From positions 1 through 43,626 of IMG/VR virus record IMGVR_UViG_3300042691_037514: a DNA stretch of 43,626 bases; one strand, 5' to 3'. The position numbers were made by a program, and so were the translations under genes. Shown piece after piece: positions 8,480-17,376 of this stretch (positions are counted from its first letter, which is position 1; each line of letters begins with the position of its first letter). The notes below the pieces were generated by a model. It had not been told where the DNA came from, did no database searches, and saw only the letters and a list, made by a program, of their open reading frames with translations. Source of the stretch: a virus.

Positions 8480-8634
8480 ACCTTATCGCCCGCCGCTACG
8501 GCGTCCTACCCTCTACACTTCTTAATCTAGACACCCGGGACTTTACGCTGAATCTCCTCGTAGCAAGTAAGGGCATCGAGAAGGAAGCAAAAGACATCGA
8601 GCGCCAACGGAGGACACTCAACCGTGGCCGATGA
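8063..8634 (+). CDS. Tail assembly chaperone, frameshift product (gpGT analogue)
   Basis: A -1 slip on the A10 tract joins the first about 122 residues of the short chaperone to a C-terminal extension of about 66 residues starting KKIEITYLAEP. The extension contains IARRYGVLPSTLLNL and DFTLNLLVASKG, which resemble the T part of long-tailed phage chaperones. The extension's frame is open only because of the slip and has no ribosome binding site of its own near the junction. It ends 11 bases inside the first tape-measure gene. Programmed -1 frameshifting at this place is a conserved feature of long-tailed phages. Confidence 0.8.
8426..8437 (+). promoter_or_regulatory. -1 ribosomal frameshift site (GG + A10)
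   Basis: In the upstream frame the codons read GGA AAA AAA AAA TTG, providing an A-AAA-AAA slippery heptamer. Slipping back one base lets translation avoid the UAG at 8477-8479 and continue to 8634. The tract lies exactly where chaperone G/GT frameshifts occur. Confidence 0.82.
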
Positions 8635-10765
8635 AGAAATTGAAATACCAGTTCTAGTAAAGACCCCCGGCACGCCGGACGGATCCGTCTCGGGCGTTTG
8701 GGGATATCGCAACACCTTCAATAAGCTCTACCAGCGCGCAATGCTAAACCCGTGGGTTCTGGCCGTCGTCGCCATCTTCTACGGGGGCGCCAAGGCCGTC
8801 TTCGCGTGGCGGGCACAGGAAAAGGCGGTTAATTCCCTGAACCAAGCCCTAATGACCCAAGGGCTTTACTCCAAAGAGCTATCCAAGTCCTATCAAGACA
8901 TAGCGCGCGCCGTTCAAACCGAGACGGCGTTCTCCGATGAGGAGGTAATTGCAGCGCAGGCGGCCCTCCAAAACTACTTAGGCGATAAAGAAATTTCCAA
9001 GGATATGTTGATGCGCATAGCGGACTTCGCCACCGCTAACGGCATGGAGCTTAGCGCCGCCGCCAATCTTATTGGTAAGTCGGTTGCTAGCGATTCAAAC
9101 GCGCTTGGCCGATACGGCATTTCGATTGAGGAAGGACTTTCCAAGAGCCAGAAACTTGCCGCCATCATGGGCGAGCTCGACAAACGCTTTCACGGCCAAG
9201 CCGCCGCGCACGCGCAGGGGCTTGGGTCGATAGACCAAATGTTCAACGCGCTGAACACGGTCTTGGAGCGCGTGGGACAAAGTATCGCGCCACTTGTTTC
9301 TATGTTCGCGTCCCAGCTTGCGCGATCCGCCATCGATTTAATGAACAACCCTATAGTGCAAAAGGGTTTTTCCGAATCGTTGAGCGGTGCGATGGTGGCG
9401 GGCAGTTTTATCAAGGCTGCTGTAACGGGCGTGGCTAGCGTGGTGGCCGATCACGCGAAGGTTGTAGCGATGTCTTTCTACGGCACGCTTACCGGGAGGG
9501 GTGAGGAGTTTAAAGACCATATTGAAAAGCTCCTGGACAGAACGCTTGAGGTTCCGAAAGAGAAGATGAGCGGGTTTCTTCGCGAACGTGAATTGATTTA
9601 CGCGACCAAGAAGAATGCCGAAGACGATAGGGAACGATACAGATTAGAGGAGATGCGCCGTCATTATGATGAGATGACTGCAAACAGGGAGGCGGCCGAA
9701 AAAACTAAAAACACCTTTTTGGCGGCCAGGAGTCAGAAGGAAATTATTACGGCAATGGCGCGATACGAGCTGCGCAATGATGCCCAGATAAAAAGGTTAA
9801 ACGAGGATATTGCAAACGAGAAGGACGAGACGGCCCGGCTCGAACTAGAGCTGAAGAAGCGAAAAATCATTTCCGATAAGATCCAACAAAAAGAGGACGA
9901 GAATCAAAGCAGGCTGGTGCATTTCCAACACCTAAACAATAAGGCCAATTTAAATATTACGCGCGACGGATTAGACAAATTATCAGACCTCAAAAACTCT
10001 AAATACGGCCCGCAAGTTCTAATCGGAAAAGCCGCGAGCATTGCGTCCATTGGGATAAACACCGCTATTGCCATCCCGCTTGCGCTAGCCGCATGCGCCG
10101 CAATCCCGCCTCCGGTGGGTGAGATTATTGGGCCGGCCTTCGCGGCCTTTCTGTCGGCCTATGCGGCGGAACAAATAGCAAACATCGCGGGTGTAGACAT
10201 CGACACCCCGGGAAGAATAGGGGAGACGCCATTCAACTTTGAAGTCGAGCTATCCAAAATAGCCGGGCTTAATTACCGCATAGTTCAATATTTAACCCGA
10301 GAAGTCTTTAGTGGTGCTGCTAGCGTTTCGGACAAGGTGGGCGATGCGATAGAGGAATTCATGGGAAACTTTGGCCCCATTGGTGATCTTATCGGGGGAA
10401 TTGTTGATCTCTACGGTGACGTTATGGCACAGGGTTTTCGGATAGCGGCCTGGATCGCCGATCAATACTTTGGGCTTATAGCCGATATCGTAGAGGGCGT
10501 TACCGAATTCATTGCGGGCCTTTTAGTCGATGTCGTTTCTGAAATCGGCAACGCCATTGCCGACATCGCCGATGCACTATTCGGTTGGCTATTCGCGGAG
10601 GGCGGAAGCGTAACCCACCCGGGCGGTGTTCCGGTCGTAACACCGCTGCACAAGTCCGGTATCGATATGGGGCTAGATGTCAGTGTTAGAATTCGAGGAG
10701 GGGTCATCCCCTCTCATCGCGAAGCTCAACGCATAGCCAAATTCATTCATTCTAATTTGAGGTAA
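8624..10765 (+). CDS. Tape measure protein 1
   Basis: A 713-residue protein with GTG start overlapping the chaperone extension. Residues about 65-210 share a long block with the next gene (QNYLGDKEISK, AAAHAQGLGSIDQM). The middle is strongly charged coiled coil (about 310-450). The last 250 residues contain several hydrophobic and amphipathic segments, then AEGGSVTHPGG near the end. It lacks an obvious peptidase domain. Tape measures set tail length and may form the channel for DNA entry. The segment LNPWVLAVVAIFYGGA (about residue 41) is a candidate membrane segment absent from the second copy. Confidence 0.82.
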   Translation: MADEEIEIPVLVKTPGTPDGSVSGVWGYRNTFNKLYQRAMLNPWVLAVVAIFYGGAKAVFAWRAQEKAVNSLNQALMTQGLYSKELSKSYQDIARAVQTETAFSDEEVIAAQAALQNYLGDKEISKDMLMRIADFATANGMELSAAANLIGKSVASDSNALGRYGISIEEGLSKSQKLAAIMGELDKRFHGQAAAHAQGLGSIDQMFNALNTVLERVGQSIAPLVSMFASQLARSAIDLMNNPIVQKGFSESLSGAMVAGSFIKAAVTGVASVVADHAKVVAMSFYGTLTGRGEEFKDHIEKLLDRTLEVPKEKMSGFLRERELIYATKKNAEDDRERYRLEEMRRHYDEMTANREAAEKTKNTFLAARSQKEIITAMARYELRNDAQIKRLNEDIANEKDETARLELELKKRKIISDKIQQKEDENQSRLVHFQHLNNKANLNITRDGLDKLSDLKNSKYGPQVLIGKAASIASIGINTAIAIPLALAACAAIPPPVGEIIGPAFAAFLSAYAAEQIANIAGVDIDTPGRIGETPFNFEVELSKIAGLNYRIVQYLTREVFSGAASVSDKVGDAIEEFMGNFGPIGDLIGGIVDLYGDVMAQGFRIAAWIADQYFGLIADIVEGVTEFIAGLLVDVVSEIGNAIADIADALFGWLFAEGGSVTHPGGVPVVTPLHKSGIDMGLDVSVRIRGGVIPSHREAQRIAKFIHSNLR

Positions 10766-10767
10766 CG

Positions 10768-12561
10768 GTGGCAAAGAACTCGGAAGCGACATTACTGCTT
10801 AGGATCAAATCGGTAGGCGATAGCATCCTAGGGAAAACCAAGTCCGCCCTATCCGATATCAAGACCTGGGCCGCGGCTGCCTTTGCCGCCATGACCTCGG
10901 GGGCCGCGGTATCGGCCTTTAAAGAAGCGGAGAAGGCCACCAACGCCTTAAACCAATCGCTTATCACTCAAGGGATCTATACCAAGTCGCTATCCGAAGA
11001 CTACTCGCGCATGGCGAGCGAGCTACAGGCCAAGACTACGTTTGACGACGACGCGATTAAGGCCGCGCAAGCGCAAATGCAGAACTACTTGGGCCAAACG
11101 AAGATCACCAAGGAGTTGATGCAGGCTACCCTTGACCTTGCCGCGGCCAAGAAAATAGACCTCGCATCGGCGGCAGATATCGTCGGTAAAAGCATCGGAA
11201 CCAATACCAATGTGTTAAAGCGCCACGGCGTTGAGGTTGCCGATAACGCATCTAAGTCCGAGAAGTACGCCCAGGTTATCGCGGGTCTTAATCAAAAGTT
11301 TGGGGGGCAGGCCGCCGCAGCAGCTCAAGGCCTGGGATCCATCGACCAGATGAAGAATGTCATCGGCGACCTTCTGGAAACGGTCGGCGAAAGATTCGCG
11401 CCGTTTATCACCATGGCGGCCCAGGGGATTTCGCGCCTTTCCCAAGACATCATGAACAACAAGCTGGTCTGGGACATCCTGGACCTGTCGCTAGAGATTG
11501 TTTCTAAGTCCTTCATCTCACTGAAAATGGTCTTGGGACTCGCTGGGGACTTCATTATCGGGACGCTTTCCACTATCGCGGAAGCCCTTATCGCTTTCGC
11601 CACCGCCGACTTTGCCCGGGCGGTGGAAATCCTTAATCACGGATTTGACCAAACAACTAAGAGCATGGCGCAACGCTATATGCAGTTTGAATCCGAGTGG
11701 GATGCGATCACCGCCATCCGAGCGAATAAAGACCAAGCCGCTGCGGATGAGGAGGTTAGGCGCAAAAAGGAAACCGAAGACCGCAAAAGGCAAATCGTCA
11801 TGAGCGCCCAGGAGGCAGAGCAGAAGTTCCTTGAGGCCCGGAGCGAGAAGGAAATTCAAAAGGCGATGGTCGATCAAAAGTTGATGAGCGACCAACACCT
11901 AATGGCCTTGAACTGGCGGCTCTACGCAGAGAGTGATCACACGAAAAAGCTCGAGCTCGAGATGGAGAAGCGCAAGTACTTGGACGAGAAGTACAAGGAA
12001 GCCGAGGCGGAAAACCAAAAGACCAGCCAAAAAATAATGCGTGCCTTGGGAATTGAGAAGCAAGAGGAGTTCCGCGCCACGATGGACAATATGTCCAACA
12101 TGCAAAACTCTAAGAATAAGATACTCCAAACTGCCGGCAAGGCCGCGGCCCTGGCAAACATCACCATGAATACCGCGGACGCCGCGACGGGCGCCTACCG
12201 CGCGATGGTCGGTATCCCCGTCGTGGGCCCAGGACTCGCCGTCACCGCCGCGACGGCTACCGTAGCGTACGGTGCGGAACAAGCCGCGAACGTCGCGGGA
12301 ATTCAATTGGCAGAGGGCGGTGTCATTAAGGCCACGCCTGGTGGCGTGCACGCCATCATCGGCGAAGGCGGTAGGGATGAAGTGGTAGTCCCGCTCGAGA
12401 ACGGTAGAGGAATCGGCGGAACGAAGATTACCCTCATTGCGGAAGGTGGTTTCTTAGGCGACTCCACACAGGCCAAGGAATTCGCGCTCGCCGTGGACCG
12501 GGAGTTATTCAAACTCAGGCAATCAAACGAATCGCTCGCCTTCGATAGGGGGGTTATCTAG
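10768..12561 (+). CDS. Tape measure protein 2 (tandem paralogue)
   Basis: A 597-residue protein with GTG start 2 bases after the first tape measure. It repeats the same architecture: N-terminal block with ALNQSLITQGIYTKSLSEDY and QNYLGQTKITK, the AAAAQGLGSIDQM motif, a hydrophobic middle (about 240-290), coiled coil (about 310-430), a small hydrophobic stretch (about 465-515), and AEGG repeats at the end (AEGGVIKATPGGVHAIIGEGG). The C-terminal GEGGRDEVVVPL motif is typical of tape measures. Two full-length tape-measure-like genes in series are unusual. They could co-assemble or act in succession. Confidence 0.82.
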   Translation: MAKNSEATLLLRIKSVGDSILGKTKSALSDIKTWAAAAFAAMTSGAAVSAFKEAEKATNALNQSLITQGIYTKSLSEDYSRMASELQAKTTFDDDAIKAAQAQMQNYLGQTKITKELMQATLDLAAAKKIDLASAADIVGKSIGTNTNVLKRHGVEVADNASKSEKYAQVIAGLNQKFGGQAAAAAQGLGSIDQMKNVIGDLLETVGERFAPFITMAAQGISRLSQDIMNNKLVWDILDLSLEIVSKSFISLKMVLGLAGDFIIGTLSTIAEALIAFATADFARAVEILNHGFDQTTKSMAQRYMQFESEWDAITAIRANKDQAAADEEVRRKKETEDRKRQIVMSAQEAEQKFLEARSEKEIQKAMVDQKLMSDQHLMALNWRLYAESDHTKKLELEMEKRKYLDEKYKEAEAENQKTSQKIMRALGIEKQEEFRATMDNMSNMQNSKNKILQTAGKAAALANITMNTADAATGAYRAMVGIPVVGPGLAVTAATATVAYGAEQAANVAGIQLAEGGVIKATPGGVHAIIGEGGRDEVVVPLENGRGIGGTKITLIAEGGFLGDSTQAKEFALAVDRELFKLRQSNESLAFDRGVI

Positions 12562-13337
12562 TGGAGTTACTGAAACCAAACTACATTGATTCTGATATCG
12601 CGTTCGTCGTGAACTCCTCCACACTTCTAGCCGATTACGTGATGAATCCCGACCCTACGTTCCAGTTCGTAAGCGAGGGCTTCAACAACGATCTAACCAC
12701 CGTATCAATGCGCATCAACTTCCTAGAGACGCTCACCGTCTCGCGCATCGGGCTCATCGGGATGAACCTGAAAGATTTCACCATCTTCTACAACGGTGCC
12801 ACGGCCAACACGTTTGCACTTACCTCCACGGGAGCCACCACAGTTAGCTCCTGGTCATCCAATAGCGAAACCGGAATGTTTCTGCACTGCACACCCGTCG
12901 CGTGCACGTCGGTCACTATCGACATGAAAAAGACGATTACCGCCGATGCGGAGAAAGCTTTGGGCTATTTCGTCCTGTCCCAAGAGCGGCTGTCCTTCGA
13001 CCGCATTCCAGCCGCAAAGAACTATTCCCCCATCGTGAACACCGAAGAGGTTGTTCACAAACTCTCGGACGGGAACACCAGGATTCAACGCATCTCGGAT
13101 AAGTGGAGCTTCAATATTAAGCTCGAGTACATCTCCGAAACGATGCGCAATTCCCTAAAGGGGATTTACGATTTGCACGAGGGCCACATCTTCGTTCCGT
13201 TTGGAACTACGACATCGTGGGATAAAATCATGGTCCCCGTCGTGTGGCCCAGCCCTTTTGAGTTTTACCGATTCAGCGACAATGCCGTAGGAGCAGGATT
13301 CGAGGGGTCAATTACCCTCCTTGAAACGACGCCGTAA
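12561..13337 (+). CDS. Putative distal tail / baseplate protein
   Basis: A 258-residue beta-rich protein starting with GTG that overlaps the tape-measure stop. It follows the tape measure, where distal tail proteins are encoded. The first half looks like a jelly-roll or carbohydrate-binding fold (LTVSRIGLIGMNLKDFTIFYNG). The C-terminal half contains WSFNIKLEYISETMRNSLKGIYD and HEGHIFVPFG, a pattern seen in small tail-tip proteins. Family not identified with certainty. Confidence 0.6.
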   Translation: MELLKPNYIDSDIAFVVNSSTLLADYVMNPDPTFQFVSEGFNNDLTTVSMRINFLETLTVSRIGLIGMNLKDFTIFYNGATANTFALTSTGATTVSSWSSNSETGMFLHCTPVACTSVTIDMKKTITADAEKALGYFVLSQERLSFDRIPAAKNYSPIVNTEEVVHKLSDGNTRIQRISDKWSFNIKLEYISETMRNSLKGIYDLHEGHIFVPFGTTTSWDKIMVPVVWPSPFEFYRFSDNAVGAGFEGSITLLETTP

Positions 13338-14786
13338 ATGGGAACCATCTACTCCGAAATTAAGAACCCGCGCGGGAGAGTTTTTAAGAAGCTCTATATT
13401 AAGCGCAGGCTCGCCTCAACCGGGCTTTTTGAAACGGACTGGCAGGAGATTACCGAGGACGTAAAATCCTGGGGCTCTATCTCAAAATCAATCGATCATG
13501 TCCGCTATAGTCGTGTCCGATTCTCCGATGTCGGCATCGTCATGGGTAACGACTACGGCAGGTACAACCCCGAGGATGACGAGTCGTCGCTTTGGTTCGG
13601 CTACGCATCTCAACAGCGCACACTTCTTAAAATCGAAGCGGGCTTTATCCACCAAACGCTTGGCGCGGACCTTATCTATACGAACACCCTATTGCCGTCC
13701 GATCCGACCGTATTCATCGGCGTTATCCAGGGCGATATATCGATTAGCGATTCCAATGAAATTGCGTTGCCAGTAAAGCCACTGCTCCAAGTGTTCCGCG
13801 ACTTCTCGACGAGAAACCTAACCGGCCTTACCACAACCGGAATGACGGCCGCGCAATTCATCGCGTGCCTTCGGGACCAGACGGACGGTAGTAGCAATTA
13901 TATTTTCCGCCCATTCTTCGGCGACACCACGTCTAATTGGGAGTATACGAGCTCCTCCATTGTCTATAAGGACATCAGCTCCAATTTCCAATCTGCCCAA
14001 CCCACCGACACCAGCACATCTTTGATTCAAAACGATTTCCTGGACATGAACGTTTGGGACGTTATCGAGCGCTTGGCCGAGGCGGAAAACCAAATCCCCT
14101 ACATCACGCGCACGGGAAAGTTTAGGTTTGTCCCAAGGAGCGCCAACACCTCTACCGCACAATATGGATTCTTTGGCCGCGGATATCCCAGCGGTCAAAT
14201 CGGGACCACGATCAAGAAGGTGAACGGCTACAAGAAAAAGATTTCGGACTTCTACTCCCGCGTCGAAGTTAAGTGGAATGACATTGCGACATCCACCGCC
14301 GTAGTCGCCACCCAATCCGCTATGGTGGTTGGAAATAACACCGCGTGGAACTACGGGCACCGGACCTATTCGATTGATAACCCCTGGGTTGCAACCATCA
14401 CATCGGCGCAGGCAATCGCGAGCGCAATCTTTGAGGCGGCCTCCTCAATCCCTAACGAGATAGACTTTTCCACGAGCTTCGTGCCGCACCTAGAGGTGTT
14501 GGATTTGGTGGCGGTGAACTACCTATCTAGCGAGGCGGACGGAAGTAACTACTGGGATTTAAACGATTGGGCCGAGGATACCGTCACGGCAAACGATTCC
14601 GATTTAATATGGTCTAGGGGAGACGCCTTAGATTTTCAGGGTGATGAGTTTAAACTCACCTCGATCACCATCAATTTAGACAGCCTGGAATGCCGCTTCG
14701 TTGGATTGAAAACGGGCGGCGTAAGCTCGAACTTCGGCGGCAACACGGTCGGTTCCGCCATCGTGGGCGAAGCGATACTTGGATAG
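13338..14786 (+). CDS. Putative tail hub / tail tip protein
   Basis: A 482-residue protein directly abutting the distal tail gene. It has an N-terminal beta domain beginning KLYIKRRLASTGLFETDWQE, a central segment with MNVWDVIERLAEAENQIPYI (about residue 235) and a C-terminal domain ending in Gly-rich sequence. A helix of the type DVIxRLAEA followed by an aromatic-rich beta domain is common in hub proteins. The gene order supports hub or tail-tip function. No lysozyme or peptidase motif is visible. Confidence 0.6.
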   Translation: MGTIYSEIKNPRGRVFKKLYIKRRLASTGLFETDWQEITEDVKSWGSISKSIDHVRYSRVRFSDVGIVMGNDYGRYNPEDDESSLWFGYASQQRTLLKIEAGFIHQTLGADLIYTNTLLPSDPTVFIGVIQGDISISDSNEIALPVKPLLQVFRDFSTRNLTGLTTTGMTAAQFIACLRDQTDGSSNYIFRPFFGDTTSNWEYTSSSIVYKDISSNFQSAQPTDTSTSLIQNDFLDMNVWDVIERLAEAENQIPYITRTGKFRFVPRSANTSTAQYGFFGRGYPSGQIGTTIKKVNGYKKKISDFYSRVEVKWNDIATSTAVVATQSAMVVGNNTAWNYGHRTYSIDNPWVATITSAQAIASAIFEAASSIPNEIDFSTSFVPHLEVLDLVAVNYLSSEADGSNYWDLNDWAEDTVTANDSDLIWSRGDALDFQGDEFKLTSITINLDSLECRFVGLKTGGVSSNFGGNTVGSAIVGEAILG

Positions 14787-14794
14787 GAGAACTA

Positions 14795-16003
14795 ATGCTT
14801 AAACATTTTCTGCTCGTCTTTCTCTTCTGCCTCTCGGCGGTGGCGGACACTAACACGCTCACCGACAAGGTTACGGGGGAGACGATCACCCAGAGCTTCT
14901 TCAACGACATCCATGATGCGTTGAGCGGGACGGTGGTGCCGAGGAATTCTTCCGGGGTTCCGACGACGGGTGGCGGGGATCTTGGGAGTTCAACTTATCG
15001 GTGGGGAACGATCTACGGCGCTGCGGGGGATCTCTCTGGGCTGCAGACATGGAGTCTGGCAAGGACTAGCACCTACGGTTCTAGTTACCACTCTATTGCC
15101 GGAAACATAAGGTTAGCGACGAATACAATTATCGGAGCGTCCGGTGGTGGTTACCCGTACATTGGCTATAACGTTCGCGCGACATCGACCACAAATCAAT
15201 ACCAATACGACGCGAATGATTCCGCCGCCTTACTTCAGTTCGGAACCGGCGCGGCGGCCGGATTCTATTTCAAGTATGCGGGCTCTGGAACCGCTGGCAA
15301 TACGATGTCTGATTCTACCTACGGCTCAATCAATAGCTCGGGCCTTTGGACTATTGGCGCGAGTGGCGGGACGCAGACGCACGCGGTAAACGGTCAAATG
15401 ACCTGGACCGGTGTCCTAGGAATTCCGGACGGAGCTTTCTCTGCGGCGGGCCTCGCGATCTACTTTACCGGGGACACGGATACCGGCATCTACCGATCCG
15501 GCTCCGGTATCGTGCAGTTTATTTCGAACGGAAGCGGCGTCGGTAACTTTGGCCCGGGCGGATGGGACCTTAAAGGAACTACAACGAACGATAGCGCTGC
15601 CACTGGTGATATCGGCGAGTATATGAGCGACACGCAATCCGCCGCCACGAACGTTCCCAACGCCACGGCGCAATTCGGTGACACTGATTGCCAGCTCTCC
15701 ATAACTGCGGGAGATTGGGATCTGACTGGAACGGTAACGTATACTTTAAACGGCTCTACCCCGACACAATTTTTCAAGGCGGGAATCTCCTCTACATCTG
15801 GTAATTCCGGTAGCGGAATGTCAGAGGGGCACAACCTCGTCTCTGGACCAAACCCCGCGTCGGGAATTAATCCCACACTGACGATCCCTAGCTACCGAGT
15901 TAGCGTATCGGGCACGACAACCTATTATCTAAAAACATATAGTCAGTATTCTGCGGGAACGCCGCAGTATTACTGCTCACTAACAGCGCGGAGAGTAAGA
16001 TGA
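14795..16003 (+). CDS. Tail fibre protein with N-terminal signal peptide
   Basis: I chose the ATG at 14795, which has AGGAG at 14784-14788. A longer frame from 14690 overlaps the hub gene and is probably not used. The 402-residue product starts MLKHFLLVFLFCLSAVADTN, a textbook Sec signal peptide with likely cleavage after SAVA. The body is Gly/Ser/Thr-rich with the fibre motif DLGSSTYRWGTIY (about residue 62) and a GDTDTGIYRSGSGIVQFISNG repeat, both typical of tail fibres. A secretion signal on a virion component is unusual. It could instead be a secreted fibre-like receptor mask. Confidence 0.7.
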   Translation: MLKHFLLVFLFCLSAVADTNTLTDKVTGETITQSFFNDIHDALSGTVVPRNSSGVPTTGGGDLGSSTYRWGTIYGAAGDLSGLQTWSLARTSTYGSSYHSIAGNIRLATNTIIGASGGGYPYIGYNVRATSTTNQYQYDANDSAALLQFGTGAAAGFYFKYAGSGTAGNTMSDSTYGSINSSGLWTIGASGGTQTHAVNGQMTWTGVLGIPDGAFSAAGLAIYFTGDTDTGIYRSGSGIVQFISNGSGVGNFGPGGWDLKGTTTNDSAATGDIGEYMSDTQSAATNVPNATAQFGDTDCQLSITAGDWDLTGTVTYTLNGSTPTQFFKAGISSTSGNSGSGMSEGHNLVSGPNPASGINPTLTIPSYRVSVSGTTTYYLKTYSQYSAGTPQYYCSLTARRVR

Positions 16004-16182
16004 GCTACTGCATTGTACTCGCAATCTATCTCGGTATGGCCCAATCCCATATGGATGTCCCTGCGAATCACATAAAGATCGCCGAGGGCGGGAAATTTCT
16101 CGAGCAGAAATGCGAAGAGGAGAAAAAGAAATCCGAGAAGAAGCTAGGCGAATCCAAACTCGATAAAGCGAAAAAGGAATAG
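16000..16182 (+). CDS. Small secreted or membrane protein, Lys/Glu-rich tail
   Basis: A 60-residue protein whose ATG overlaps the fibre stop (ATGA). A short hydrophobic N-terminus (IVLAIYLGMA) is followed by a strongly charged C-terminus (EEEKKKSEKKLGESKLDKAKKE). It may be anchored or exported. Coupling to the signal-peptide fibre hints at joint function. No family recognised. Confidence 0.5.
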   Translation: MSYCIVLAIYLGMAQSHMDVPANHIKIAEGGKFLEQKCEEEKKKSEKKLGESKLDKAKKE

Positions 16183-16184
16183 CG

Positions 16185-16901
16185 ATGCCATCTAGCGCAA
16201 CGATTACCGGTTACAACACGTTTACCGGAAGGACCAGGGCGAAGGCGACGGAGGTGAATGCCAACTTCCAGAACCATAGAGGGCACAACGTTCCCATCAA
16301 TACCGATACCGCAACGGCGTCGGATAATACGCACGATCTTGGGGCAAGCGATCATCGATGGCGGGAAGCCTATCTCGGTAACTTCCCGAAGGTGAACGGC
16401 AATGCGTTCCGGATGAACATATCTGCGGTATTCGACGGCACGGTGCCATGCGATATCGTTTCTCCAATTGGGCAGCTTGGCAGGGTGGCATTTCCAACAT
16501 CTCGGGATACAGATGTTAGGTTCGACTTCATGGTTCCTTCGGCATTTACCCCGGGGAATAGGGTGGGGCTAGTCCTTCAGGGATACCCAGAGACGACTGG
16601 TTCCACTGTGTTTCAAGCAACCGCTAGGCTGCACAAATCCGCCTCGACGAATATCACAGCAAGCAGCACCCCCGCCGCATCTGTTACCAATACTCTAACG
16701 ATGGCAAACGCTGTCGCAGGGCTATTTACCGAAGATGCGACCCTGAAGCTTACCGATTCTAGCGGATTGATTAATGGGATCACGGTAACGGTCGGAGATG
16801 TAATCAGCGTTGGGATTAAGAGGTCCGCCGTAAGCGCGACGGGAGATACGAATACCGGCTATTGGTTTATGACTGGCCTTCAGATCGATTTCGATAATTA
16901 A
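16185..16901 (+). CDS. Tail fibre / receptor-binding protein
   Basis: A 238-residue protein. Residues 40-65 contain DLGASDHRWREAYLGNF, the same DLG-x4-RW-x3-Y motif as the upstream fibre. The C-terminal domain is an all-beta sequence with FTPGNRVGLVLQGYPET and a TVGDVISVGIKR strand typical of phage appendage heads. It may share a docking domain with the upstream fibre while carrying a different tip. Confidence 0.62.
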   Translation: MPSSATITGYNTFTGRTRAKATEVNANFQNHRGHNVPINTDTATASDNTHDLGASDHRWREAYLGNFPKVNGNAFRMNISAVFDGTVPCDIVSPIGQLGRVAFPTSRDTDVRFDFMVPSAFTPGNRVGLVLQGYPETTGSTVFQATARLHKSASTNITASSTPAASVTNTLTMANAVAGLFTEDATLKLTDSSGLINGITVTVGDVISVGIKRSAVSATGDTNTGYWFMTGLQIDFDN

Positions 16902-16905
16902 AAAA

Positions 16906-16915
16906 GGGGGGGGGG
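16906..16915 (+). repeat. G10 homopolymer forming the ribosome-binding region of the next gene
   Basis: Ten consecutive G follow A6, and the next ATG lies 5 bases downstream at 16921. The run occupies the Shine-Dalgarno position. Its length would alter spacing and strength of the site and is prone to slippage, so expression of the 16921 gene could be phase-variable. Confidence 0.7.
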
Positions 16916-16920
16916 ATTAC

Positions 16921-17376
16921 ATGGAGCATATTTCTGGACCGCTATTTACGATAACGAGCAATATGGCTGGCAGCTTCGCCATCAGCACCACCGGAACACC
17001 ACTCACGGTTCCGGCGCTTCTGATTACATCCAGAGTAAAATCTGGCCCCGTGTTGATTAGCCTAGTCCCAGATGCCGATACGATGACCGGCGGCTTCGGC
17101 GGGACGCTTTTCATCAACGCGCTTAGTGCGGCCGGGGGAGTTATTGGAACGCTATATTTCACAAGAAACGACACCATAGCGGCCGCATTTAATATTGCCG
17201 GTGGCGTCAGAAATACCGGCGGCGGCGCGGATGTTCAATTGCCGATTTCTCAATTTCATTTCTGGGATCAGCCAGGGCTTGGATCTTATACCTACGGCGT
17301 CAAGATCGTTGGATCGGCCGGTGTTAGCCCGGTGATGGGTATCTATAACTCTAGGATTTCGGTATTCTCTCCCTGA
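16921..17376 (+). CDS. Tail-tip / appendage beta protein behind a G10 tract
   Basis: A 151-residue, Gly/Thr-rich protein of regular beta strands, ending YNSRISVFSP. It resembles the small trimeric head domains of tail fibres or collar proteins. It has almost no charged clusters and no signal peptide. The last gene of the fibre cluster, it abuts the radical SAM gene with TGATG. The G10 tract before its start is unlike any other ribosome binding site in the window. Confidence 0.55.
   Translation: MEHISGPLFTITSNMAGSFAISTTGTPLTVPALLITSRVKSGPVLISLVPDADTMTGGFGGTLFINALSAAGGVIGTLYFTRNDTIAAAFNIAGGVRNTGGGADVQLPISQFHFWDQPGLGSYTYGVKIVGSAGVSPVMGIYNSRISVFSP

Noticed and set aside
13818-14360. 180-residue minus-strand ORF opposite the hub gene
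   Set aside because: Shadow frame in a strongly coding plus-strand gene.
14690-14794. Upstream extension of the tail-fibre frame starting MPLRWIENGRRKLELR
   Set aside because: It lies inside the hub gene, has no ribosome site, and hides the signal peptide; ATG 14795 with AGGAG is better.
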